From contig JAYKKT010000090.1 of assembly GCA_036023115.1 (NCBI GenBank), positions 28,851,501-28,915,500 on the forward strand: a stretch of DNA of 64,000 nucleotides, given 5' to 3'. The DNA is from Brasenia schreberi (Eukaryota > Streptophyta > Magnoliopsida > Nymphaeales > Cabombaceae). A program made the position numbers and the translations under genes. The notes beneath the pieces are model-generated. The model saw only the letters and a program-made list of their open reading frames with translations. It was not told the origin of the DNA and ran no database searches. Positions 50,201 to 61,234 of the stretch are shown here, in pieces (the stretch's first letter is position 1; each line of letters begins with the position of its first letter).

Positions 50201-53200
50201 TGCTATCAACTTTATTTTTATGTAGATTTTGGATTATATGCTTGGGCATACTGAATCTGCACTCTTCAGGCGTGCACAACTAAAGGCCTTTGTTTCTATA
50301 CACAGCAAAGAGGTATCCTTTAAGCAAATGAAACCACTTTGTTGTCCTTCTGTGGTAAATTATTTCTGCATCCGTTGGTATTCTTCTTTCCGCTGGACAT
50401 GCACCATTGATCCGTGTATTGCTGTCTTGTTGTTGCAATATGTCCAGGCTGGTAAGGGTGGAGAACTAACGCATGATGAGACAACAATTATAAGTGGTGC
50501 GCTTGATTTGACTGAGAAGGTACTTATTATCAAAAGTTTGTTGCATTGTGGAATGACATTCTTTTTTCACCCTAAGAAAGTAACCGTCAACCTCTAACCT
50601 ATGGGGCGTGGTGAGTTGTTTCCCTTAAATAGCTGGGTCCAAGCCAGATAAAGAGGACGCTTGCATTAGGTAGGGCATAGTAGAAAACTCTGATAGATCT
50701 ATTAGTGGGTGCCATCTTTCCATCACTGATGCACCAGATCCCATTATAATTCTGAAGTTAAACATGGTTGGGTGAGAGTACCACTGGGATGGATCATATC
50801 CCTTGGAGATCTTCATGCTGCAGCCTCTTCCCAACCTCACATATTACGGGAAAAGGCTTCCTTAAGGTTTTTGATTAAAATAAGATAATGAAGATGTGAA
50901 ACTCTATGCGTTCTAATATTGTATGTTTCACTTGCCAAATGCGCTATGATGAAAAGGTTGCAACTACCGGTGATTTTACTTTCTTCACCACACTGTAGAT
51001 GTGGTAGGATATTTGTGGTTCACTTGTTCCATATTTTAACTATAAACCATGTTTGTTTGTCTATTTTTGCATCTTTCCTTTTCCTGGAAGAAGAGAACTG
51101 TTTTGTGCTCTAATAGAAGGTATTGCAACAAGCATTAAATGAGTAGGCTGTCTGAAGTTTTTCTTTTTGTACTCTTTCTCTGAGTGAACAGACTGCTGAG
51201 GAGGCCATGACACCCATCGAATCAGCATTTTCTTTGGATGTCAACTCAAAGTTGGACTGGTGGGCCTTTTAGAGTCTTGTGGACATGACCCACTTCTCAA
51301 GTCAACGCGACATTTCATATTCTTTATTTTTGCTATATTTTATTTGTATATGTTATCTCATGTTGGAAACAAAAATGTAGCTACTGTTAAATGAGCTCCT
51401 CTGTGAGCTAAGTCAGTAGTAATCAGAAATAAAAGCTTCTTCAACCAAATATGCTATTATCTAGGTGATAGCTTTTAATTTTTTAAGCATATGATTCAAA
51501 TTGTTTTCTTGTTTGTTGTCCTCAGGGAAGCAATGGGAAAAATCCTCGCTAGAGGGCATAGTCGAGTTCCTGTATACTCTGGAAATCCAAAAAACATTAT
51601 TGGCCTTCTGCTGGTAGGTATGGGGAAAAGAAGGGCTAACGTTTTGCTTGCTTGTGTGCTGAATGCAAAGTTATCACCATTTGGGACAGGTGAAAAGTCT
51701 TCTAACAGTGCGTGCTGAGACAGAGACTCCTGTGAGTGCTGTTTCAATCCGGAGAATTCCAAGGTAGGTAGTAGAACTCCGATATTTGTATTTTGGTAAC
51801 TCATTGAACTTCAGGTATCGTATCATAGTTCAACTTTTAAACAGGGTTCCAGCAGACATGCCTCTGTATGATATCCTGAATGAATTCCAGAAAGGAAGTA
51901 GCCACATGGCTGCTGTTGTGAAGACTAAATCGAAGTCGAGAAACCTTCCAACCGGTTCCGGTGGTGATGCTGAGAAGTTTGAAGAGAACAAATTTGGCAA
52001 TCCAGATTCTTATCCTCCATTGTTGCTGAAACAGGACGAAAAGATGGATCACTTAATTGATGTGGAGAAAGGCTCAAATGTTGCGGCAACTCCAAGTAAG
52101 AGGTCTTTGTATCAGCAGGCAGACGGAGCATTCAATTCTGAGACACAACTCTCAGAGGATATCGAAGATGGGGAAGTCATTGGTATCATCACGTTGGAAG
52201 ATGTGTTTGAAGAACTCTTGCAGGTAAGTTGTGTGTATACAATCTTTTGTAATTCTCCTCCCATTTCCTTGGTGATCTTTATTGTGCTCTTATATTAATT
52301 CAGAAAACCAACTTTAAGTCTTCTATGTTCTCCCTCTTAGCATGTCAAGAATCTTTCCGATGAACCATTGATACTCTTTCTTAAGCAGTCTAGCTGACTT
52401 GTACGACATTCTCTAATGCAGGAGGAGATTGTGGATGAGACAGATGTATACGTTGATGTGCATAAAAGGTCCGTAGACCCAACCTTTTTCTACCTAGGTT
52501 ATTGTTTGTAGGATGGTGTGGAATTTAATTAATAGTCTCCATGCCCCAAATGCTGTATCACATGAAAGAGTCTCTTCCGTCTTGCAGGTATTCAGACGTG
52601 GTTTTATGTAGTTATGGCCTTCTCCTTCACGTGGTTTATCCTGCTTCTTATTCTTCTGCTTATTATCATGCTGTAATTTCTGAACTTTAGCATCTTTGTC
52701 AATCTCAATCAGCACAGCAGATACAAACATTGGAAAACTGACGCAGAACCTTTCTGCTCCTTCCTTTGCAGCCATACTCTTTCTCTTAGGGTTTCTAAAT
52801 CAGATTACAGTACATATTTAAAGACTTTAATAACTTAAAAGACTAACTGCCCTTATACTAAAACACTAATTAACAAATATTAAACAAGAAACATATCTGG
52901 ACAATCTGGATGACAATGATCCATATCTGTATTTCTTCTCAACACCCGCTGTACTACATCGTTCTTTCTAATCTGGGCTAGGGACCAGCAACTCTAGAGT
53001 TTGATTTTGGTTAGGTAGCAGACCCCACTTAGCGTGGGAAAAGGCTTGGCTTCGGTTTTGGTGTCATGGAACCAAACTTGCTCTGGTTAGTGTCTCTTGT
53101 GTCCCAATAAGACTGTCAATCAAGCTGGTCGGTGGATGATCTTGACAAGTGAACCTCGATTGTTAAAGATGGTTGGATCAACTTGTACTGTTGCGCTAAG

Positions 53201-54426
53201 CTCAAAGCTGTGGTTTGGCCTGTACTTGTTTTCCAGTCTATGGGAACTTTTCAGTTTATGACCTGGGCTACATGTCTGTCATCTCAGTCATTTTATCTTG
53301 CTTGTGTAACCTTGTCTTCCTCTTTATTTGTACATTGCTCTATGAGCATGATTAGCTTTCTGATCCCTGCAGTTAGATATCATATCGCAACAACGCTACA
53401 TGTATCCCAGTGCCAGTGTTTGCATCCAGATCCGCAACCTTAAAATTACCAGTTAGATATTTACATCTGTTTTTCATTAGACAGAGTGATGATTGGTTAG
53501 TTTTTTTCTGGTGATACCCCTTAGTGCTGTCAAACGATGAATTTATGCATAGGATGATCATGACTAATTTGACCCTATCGTGTTTGTATTCCACATCCTC
53601 TAGAATGATAAGAGAACAACTTTAGTCGATGCAGCTCATATTCAAGGAGTTCTAAAGAAGATGGTCTTGTTGTCGTATTTCCGATTATCCTGGTCGAAAC
53701 TGCAGGCCTGCAGAAGCTTTATCTAGATTTGAGTTCTTATAGTCTGGCAAAATGATGCTTGTGCAGGATTCGTGTTGCAGCTGCTGCCGCAGCCTCGTGT
53801 GTTGCGCGAGCTCCATCTTCTCGGAGGTTAACTGGGCAAAAGGCAGGAGTACGTGTTCCTTTTCTCACTTTCTGGAATACTTTATTTCTTTATCTAAAAT
53901 TTCATTTGCCCAAAATAATATTATCTTTTATGATTGATATTCCAAAGACACTCATAGCAGGTGGCATGCCCAAATTCTAGCAAAATAATCTTTCCTGGCA
54001 TAAACAAATTCCCCTTTACCCGACATTGCCCAGATGCATGATTGAAAAATCAAAAGCTCACTTTCTGATAGACTTTGTAGCCTTCTTGCCCCCTTTTCCA
54101 GACCCCAATGGACTAGGCTAACCCTCATGATTCTTAGAGCTTGGGCTAGTCTGACTCAGACAATCATGCTAGGATCATTGGGCGCTACTACGCTCAATAG
54201 CCCTTGGATCTGGCACTCGGTTGCATCTAATGATCATTGATTCCGCATTGGGAACTAAATCTAGATCCTTTTGCAGAGCACTCACAATTGGCAAGGACAA
54301 CTGGTTGTCTCGGTCCAAAAGAATCAATCAGATGAAGAGCCTAACTCAGCAAGGTCGCTAGAACCCAGCTCAGCGAGAAGCCAGATAAGCATTTTGGAGC
54401 CCCTCCTGGGCACAAAGGGAGGATAA
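47262..54426 (+). CDS. CNNM/DUF21-CBS domain membrane protein
   Basis: Thirteen exons close in frame to 515 residues: 47262-47487, 48255-48331, 49072-49155, 49263-49376, 50226-50312, 50448-50519, 51192-51259, 51526-51613, 51690-51763, 51845-52223, 52422-52468, 53767-53848, 54277-54426 (TAA). All introns are GT-AG. Residues about 27-165 form the DUF21 domain with four membrane segments (first: FLVLFAGIMSGLTLGLMSLG; last: FVWLVRILMIICYPIAYPIG). A split CBS pair follows: EEAMTPIESAFSLDVN to HSRVPVYSGNPKNIIGLLLV, and EVIGIITLEDVFEELLQEE, separated by an acidic/Ser-rich loop of about 90 residues. The tail RVAAAAAASCVARAPSSRR and final EPLLGTKGG match plant homologues. CNNM proteins are linked to Mg and other divalent-metal transport; the plant substrate is uncertain. 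Introns carry RTE and 5S-derived insertions without harming splice sites. Confidence 0.94.
49605..50160 (-). mobile_element. 5'-truncated RTE LINE in CNNM intron 4, antisense
   Basis: About 555 bp of the RTE 3' part in reverse orientation: CAA-rich tail, gtcggctacatagattcttt, then cttaaacgattttttctcat and words matching the WLKWRG and CWAVN coding regions. Frames are broken. No TSD found. Confidence 0.8.
50618..50862 (+). mobile_element. 5S rRNA-derived sequence between RTE-like 5' and 3' modules
   Basis: 50618-50700 resembles the RTE 5' module (tcccttaaatagctgggtcc, aagccagataaagagg, ttgcattagg). 50707-50829 aligns along its whole length with plant 5S rRNA (gggtgc..., gcaccagatcccat, ctgaagttaaacatggttgg, gagagtaccactgggatgg), at roughly three-quarters identity by eye. 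50844-50862 resembles the RTE 3' end (tattacgggaaaaggcttcc). All three parts share orientation. The internal Pol III boxes are altered, so it is not a working 5S gene. Alternatives are a 5S pseudogene beside chance repeats, or a Cassandra-type 5S-bearing LTR. It lies in CNNM intron 6. Confidence 0.65.
53015..53060 (+). repeat. RTE-family 3' tag
   Basis: caccccacttagcgtgggaaaaggcttggct-like terminal sequence (cagaccccacttagcgtgg, then gaaaaggcttgg) in CNNM intron 11, similar to the diverged copy ending near 34110. Confidence 0.55.
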
Positions 54427-55519
54427 CCAATCAAGGACTTTACAGAAAGCCATTGCTTTCCTCGCACATTAAGGAAGCTCTTACCATCTTGTCCAATTCG
54501 CGATGTAATGGCTGCTCGCAGTGTGGGGCACCAACCATCAGCCATGCAACTCAAGGGTTTGAGTTTGGTTTAGCCATGATTTTTTACTACTTTTTCTTTT
54601 GTATGTATGTATCTTTTCTGCATGAAAAGTTAACAGCCTCCCTGCTCTCTCAATGCATAAGTTGTAGCTCTGTCTAGCTTATGCAATGCGGTATTTTGAC
54701 TTGGAGATATTCAGAAATAAGAGTAATATACTTCTAACATTTTGATTGCAAGCATAGGTGATGTTTAAACTTGACTATAAGAAGAATTGCCATGCACATG
54801 TTCCACTTCTTTTTCCAGCCTTGAGACCAGTGTTGGACGAGTCGGTTTTCAAGTTGAACTTAGCTGATTGAATCTAATCGACCTGCACCTGCAAACATAA
54901 AATCTGATAACTTTAAAAGAATGTATTGAAAACTAAGAATGTTCATTAAAAGAAAAACAGGATCAGTTGATTCAGTCTTGAATTGGTGCACTTCAAGCCA
55001 ATATAGGCCAGTGGATTAGCATCGGTGATCGGTCCCCTGAACAAACCCGTATGAAATATAAAAGATTCATAATCTTGGATTGCTTAGGAAACTAGAACCA
55101 TTGGAAAGATGTGATATCAAGGGTCTTGACTTCAAGCATTGGAAACCGATATGAAGTATGCCAACACTCAACCCCTATAAGCACCCAATGATAATGTGTT
55201 GAAAATTTTACGATATTGTTGTGAACTGTGATATGATGCTGAATATGTATTACAGATTGTCCTATCTAACCAGTTGGATTGACTGGTAATTTGGGTTGGA
55301 TTGACTGGTATTGTTGTGAACTGTGTGATATAAGCCATTTCAGATCTTCATTTCAGGTCTAACAGTAAAACCCTCTTCATTTCACCCTGCAAGTTGTTTG
55401 GATAAAATCTAACCAGTTAGATTTAGTTTGGTAAATTTGATATAACTCATTAAACCAAATAGACCCATTCAGAAGGAAAGAAGTGACTTTTTTTTATTTA
55501 AACACAATTTGCATACACC

Positions 55520-55523
<4 letters not shown>

Positions 55524-55592
<69 letters not shown>
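55524..55592. repeat. (CT)n(TA)n compound microsatellite
   Basis: About 13 CT units passing directly into about 20 TA units. Confidence 0.95.
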
Positions 55593-55598
<6 letters not shown>

Positions 55599-56146
55599 TA
55601 TTTATGCAACTCGGATTTCGAGAATCAGATACCCAATAAGATTTTCAATTCTATGGTATTGGACCTTCTCAAAATAGGCAAAACTGGTGGAATTCTAGGT
55701 AGAAATTTTGATAATGACCAAGATTGCTGAATTAAGTGAGCTGGAAGTGAATAGACTTTACCATACCCACCTCAGCTCTAAGCTGGTTTAGATATGACTT
55801 CGTTGGGTCAAGAGATGTGGTTAGACTGGACTTAAATGGTTGGAAGTCAAAATGATCTGCAGCCTCCATCATGAGCTGTCCAAGATATGCGGTCAAGATT
55901 CAAAATGCACACCTCGTGGGCTCCTATTGTGTTTAAGAGTCCAGTCAGTGGACTCTTTGCTGGCTAAGTCTGTCACTTTTCTACGGCAAAAAGAAACCCC
56001 TGCCAATGTTACCGGCTCCACTAACTTGAGACCAATGTTAACCAAGACTTCAATCAAGCTCATATTGTTTCATTCATTCTAACTTGAATCCTAACCAAAA
56101 CAAGCTCTCTCTCTCTCTCTCTCTCCATGTATATATATAAAGAGAT

Positions 56147-56383
56147 ACTGTTATATGTTAGTACATTTAAGTACTAGTAAATCTAAATAAATCATAACCG
56201 TTCATCTTTGATGATAGATGGTTGAAGTTTGAACTAAAAAACAAAAAGTATCATGTGAGTAGAATACACCTACAAAAGTTACTTTCTGTTTTTTAAGTTA
56301 ATTTTCAATTATTCATCATCAAATATGAATGATTGAGATTTATTTGAATTTGCTAGCACCTAAGTATGCTAGCATATACCAGT
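56147..56383. mobile_element. MITE-like element with ~60-bp terminal inverted repeats, copy 2
   Basis: The left end actgttatatgttagtacat...aaataaatcataaccgttcat is matched inverted by the right end atgaatgattgagatttatttg...tatgctagcatataccagt. Total length is about 237 bp, with no coding capacity. Sequence related to 32853-33034. CT-TA microsatellite lies on both sides in the same orientation (about 56104-56140 and 56390-56410). No clear TSD. Confidence 0.65.
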
Positions 56384-56779
56384 TTTTCTTTCTCTCTCTT
56401 TATATATATGGAGAAAGACATATAAACAATTATATTCTATGCACATGTGAATATAATATGCAGTTACTTATTATATGTATATATAATACATGTATATACT
56501 TAGTTCGCACCTAGAAAGTTTTCCGGATCTAGTACTCCAAATATTATTTCAAATAAAACCACAATTTCCACTGTAATGAGATAATTTCTCACATTTGTTT
56601 TCTAATTTTTAGGAGAACAAAACGTCATTTGTCTCTGAATTGGCGAGTGCACCTCACGCTTCTCATTCTTTTGGGCCAAATTTACCGAGTCGCTCTCTCA
56701 TCTCTTATTGAGGGGAGAGTGTGTGGGTCTAGGGGGAGAGAGAGTGACAGGGTTGGTAGGCCCGGCCCACAGCCCCCCG

Positions 56780-56782
<3 letters not shown>

Positions 56783-56848
<66 letters not shown>
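56783..56848. repeat. Poly(C), (CT)n, (TA)n compound repeat
   Basis: A run of Cs, then about 13 CT units, then about 19 TA units. Confidence 0.93.
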
Positions 56849-56850
<2 letters not shown>

Positions 56851-59264
56851 GTTGCCTTGTAATTATGGATATCAATATCCATCGCAACAAAAACAAAGTG
56901 TTATCACGCACTAATGTAGCACGGGATAAGTGGATTCTTATTTGACATTGTTCTATCTCGTGTTGCATTAGAATTTATCCTAAACTGGTCACCAACCCTG
57001 TTTTTTAATAACCTCACTATGATATGTTATTCAGCAAACAAGCAAGCATTAATGTCATAGAGCATTGCTCGATCCCTTTATATAGTTATACACACACACA
57101 TATATATGAAACTAAATCCTATGCACCACTGACATTGCCCACTTGTGACTGATCATTCCTTTTCAGTGGTATAAATATAATTTTAAAGGTTTTAAAGATA
57201 TTTGAAATTTATTAAAAGATAATTTTGTCGAGCATGAACAAACAACATCAATGGTAGTTAGATCCAATCACACTCTTCCTATAGTACATGTGTGTGTCTT
57301 ATTCAGCTGAAAATACAACTTACAAAGAGTATAAAATATAAACTCAAGTTACAAAAAATTAGCAGACCGAGAATGAAACTTAGTGTGAGTATGACATTCT
57401 TTTTTATTCCAAAATACCTGCGTTGATTTTACTTTTAACTACCTATTCTTCAAAACTTCAATGCAAAATTCATTTTCAAGTTTTTTGTTTTTAATTTACA
57501 GAGAGGCCAAAGCCTGACACACTTGGACACTCATGCTCATGCACCCGTGTGCAAGCCCTACTGTTGAGCTAAAGCTAACGCTCTTGATGCAATTTCATGC
57601 TCAAGCATTGATATCAAAACTTTTTTAAACTAACTTTAATGATTAAAAGAGAATACTTTAGTCGCCTCATTACTTTTGGGTAGTTTCTTCTTTCTAAAAA
57701 ATATATATTTTTCCATTTCGTATATGTTGTTGATGATGATAATGATTATAAGGATGTTGCTTTATAGTTCCTAATGCATTATTATCCCCGTGAACCAAAG
57801 CCAAGCCTTATCACACACTAAATAGCACGGGATAAACAATCTTAGTTGCCGTTCTGTTCTATCTAGCGTTGTGTTTGCATTTACTTAAAAAGGAAGTATA
57901 TTTCTACATTTCCTTCCATGACTTTTCGTTATTTCTCTTTCTTTTATTTTTATTTTTTTTGTTATTAATTTTATTTATTTTTATAAAAATTCACGAGGCA
58001 TACCTTCAAATGTCCAAAGTACCTTCACAATGTATTTCTCATTTTCTTGACGCCAGCCTATTTTTTCGTGATAATCTCGTTGGTTCATGTACATTTTCAC
58101 CAATGTCATAAAGCATCAGTGGTTCTCCTTTTATAAAGTCTAAAAAAATACAATAAAAAATACAACCGTAGAATCAATCTTGTGTTTAGGGATGGCTACG
58201 GGGTAGAGTGGAGCGGGTCTTGGGGGATCAAACCCGCACCCATTCCTCACCCTTTTATTACAATTCGGTCTAGTACCTTCTTGTCAATGTTCTAAAAATC
58301 TTATTATGTCTCATATTGAAAGAGGAACCAATACACGATATCGTATGACACATGCCTTGTTTTATTTAATTAAAGAAAATATTTTAAATCATTATTTTTA
58401 ACTAACTTTTTGTTAAAAAACAATTTATATTAATATATTAATCTATATTTTCGAAATTCTTACTTGCTTGTATAATATAAACAACTAGGTATTGCTACTA
58501 TTGTATAATAGGCCTAATGAACCTAATTGCAGCAACCGTTAGCTTATAACCAGGCACAACAAACCTAACAAAAGACCTAAAATAATGATTTATAGTACTT
58601 ATACTTGCATGGTATAATAAATATAGTAAAATGTTTATTTATTATTCTAAAAATACCATACCCTATTTATATAATATGGATATGATACATAACGTATCGC
58701 AACGATATGCCTGATATAGAACGATAAATGAATCCCAATGATACAAATACTTAGATTGCATCGATCTAGCTACTGATATACAATATATATTTATAACATT
58801 GCATCTTGCCCCGCTTCAACTTGTAAATATATGTTTAGGAATACAGATTTAATATTATATATTCTTCATAACAGATAATTTTTTTATGGTATTTTACTAA
58901 ACTAAACGTTGTTATGTATATATATAGTTATATTTATATAAAAAAATATACATAAAAACAAGCATGTAAAATACTTATAAAACTGTAGTCCCCAAATGCA
59001 CCATTTAATTTACTATTGACTACCTATAATGAAAATTTCACGTTTAAGCTTTCACATCAACAATTTTTTGAAACTAACCTTGATGGGTAAGAACTTAGAA
59101 GTTATAATAAAACATTGAAACAACTCTAATTACTTTTAAGTATTTTTGTTTCTTTCTAAAATCTTTTATTCGATCATATTTGCACTTACGAAAGTAAAAT
59201 TTTATGTACTCTCGATCAATTTCAACCCTGAACAAGGGTAAATCAAAATGAGCCATAATTTTCA

Positions 59265-59395
59265 CAGTCAAGGGTCATCTCTCAAAAGAACTTTCAACTT
59301 GAAGGTCATGAGTTCAATCCGAGGATGCAAAAGAGTTTACCCCAACTTTCCTAGCTAGAAGAAGTATTTAATGGCTAAATGGAATACTTCCCCTT
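59265..59395 (+). repeat. SINE-like repeat, diverged copy 3
   Basis: Shares cttgaaggtcatgagttcaa and the B-box region with 5385-5560 and 16690-16850; the upstream arm is not recognisable. Confidence 0.4.
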
Positions 59396-59879
59396 GAAAA
59401 AAGAAAATTGTGATCAAATGCACCTGTTTTAAGTTAAGCAGTGAACAAGAAGTTTGATAATTTGTAGGCAGTGAAAAATAAATGAGCACTGAAACATGGG
59501 ATTAGAAGAAATTTCTCGTAAATACTAAGACCTTTTAGTTTGGTTTTCACTTTTCATCGTCGAGGGGTTTTCTTACGCCTAAAATTACTAAAATACCATT
59601 CATTCTCATTTGTTCCGCGCGCGCATTCTCGTTCGCTAAGGCTTCGTTCTATGTGGCAAATGACAGAAACACCCTTTCATTTCTGCAGGCGATTCATATG
59701 GTAGGTCAAATCACATTCTTTACGTGTTTTGAAATCTCAACCATGTACTTTTGTGATGGATGGCCATGCTTCGGTGGGCTCACAAACATACATATTTGGA
59801 AATAAGTCTTTAGTCTCTATCTCAAAACCGACGGTGGAGATGTCAAGGCATACTCACAAAATGTGACTGACGTATCGCC

Positions 59880-61234
59880 TTCCGGTTTGATTACTAAACG
59901 GAGTCTCTCTCTCTCGGAAAACAGGAGCGACTTCTTGCTCAATCTCTTTCCGAGAGAGGAGGCGTTTAACGCAGATTCGGGAAATTCTGTTTCCTCTTTC
60001 CTCTCCTTTTCGGACTTCGGGGTTTTGTAATCTCTCTCTCTAGTCTGTGAAGACGCGGAAATTCTCTCTGAATATCTTTGTGAGTTCTCTCGTGCGCCAA
60101 ATCCAGTGGCTTGATTGCTTTAGCTGTTTTGGGTTCTTCACGAGGCGATGATGCTTCGATGATTACGCGCTCTTTCTCCTGCCTCTTCGCGTGGTGTTTT
60201 GTAACCTTTGGTATGATTGCGGTGTTCTTCTGCGATCAATCATAGCTTTTTCTGTTGTAATCTTTTGTTTAATCCGCTCATTGATTCCTTTTCTGGTTTC
60301 AATTTTTATATGTTCGACCATAGCGGTAATTGTTTCTCTTTTAGTTTTTATTCTGAGGGTGTTGTTTGTTCTTCATCGAATGATGAAGATGAGCCAGTTG
60401 GGTATTTTTATTTATTTATCAACAGTTGAGTGACTGATTGTTGTTTTTTTATTTTTTAAATTCTGTATTCAAAAACGCTTTTTTCCTTCTTTACGCAGCT
60501 TTTTATCTTAATTATTAGGTTACAGATTTCGACAACGGAAGCTTTTCTCTCTCCTTAATATATGATTTGATTTTCCATTATGTCGGTTACGTTTTTTTGT
60601 AGTAATTAAGGTTTTCGTTTGGTTGATGGGCAAGAATCCTGTTTTTCCTGTAATCATTCCAACAGAAGATAATTAATAGCTTTGTTTACTTTGACCTTTT
60701 TGATTTGGTGTATGTTGGACTTGTGATTTATCAGAGTTTCTTCTGTCATAATTTCGTTCGTTTTCCTTTCCTGGGTAGTATCCTAAAGTTTTATACTTCC
60801 TTTAGGCGATATATTTCCTTCGATGCTTGGGTGGAGTGGTCTGTCATGGGAATACACTGTTATTTATACAATCTTTATGGTTGACCATCTTTAGCGTTTT
60901 CGTTTTTTAACATGTTGGCGAGGTGTTCATTTTGTTCATTTAATCTTAGATGTGATTTCTTCATGAGCAATCCATCTGTTTGTTAAGAGTATTTTTCCAT
61001 GTATGTTGTTTGTCTTCATTTGTGATTTATGTAGGAATTTCTGTTGGTTTCTAATAATGAATTTTTTTCTTATAAAATGATAATGTGGTTGCAACCAATT
61101 CTCGACCTTTATTGGTTGTCAACAAAGCGTATCGTTTTTTATTGTGTTTATTGCAATTTTCAGGACTGGTTGATATTCTTCACACTCTTATTACTAATTA
61201 TTCTTTCTTTTTCAAAACAAGGAAGCTTCAAGAG
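59880..61234 (+). promoter_or_regulatory. Promoter, 5' UTR and leader intron of the CUE-like gene
   Basis: CT-rich sequence at 59905-60050 resembles a plant TATA-less core promoter/leader. The coding ATG at 61235 is 13 nt after a good acceptor (caaaacaag, ending 61221), so a leader intron of about 1 kb is likely. The first exon's donor could be near 60078 (gtgagt); exact borders are unknown. Confidence 0.45.

Larger units (their letters stand above)
54427..59890. other. Intergenic stretch downstream of the CNNM gene
   Basis: No supported gene. Contains two (CT)n(TA)n microsatellites, a MITE-like element, a diverged repeat pair (56849-57075 and 57755-58125) sharing tagcacgggataa and ttctatct words, and a SINE-like copy just inside its right end. 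Frames in this region are short or low-complexity. Confidence 0.6.

Noticed and set aside
50707..50829. Functional 5S rRNA gene
   Set aside because: Too diverged (about a quarter of positions differ by eye), altered Pol III boxes, single copy and no terminator T-run directly after it.
53759..53980. CNNM protein ending in exon 12 by read-through to a stop at 53978-53980
   Set aside because: A good donor (gtacgt) at 53849 and a downstream in-phase exon encoding the family C-terminus EPLLGTKGG make the 13-exon model better; intron retention remains possible.
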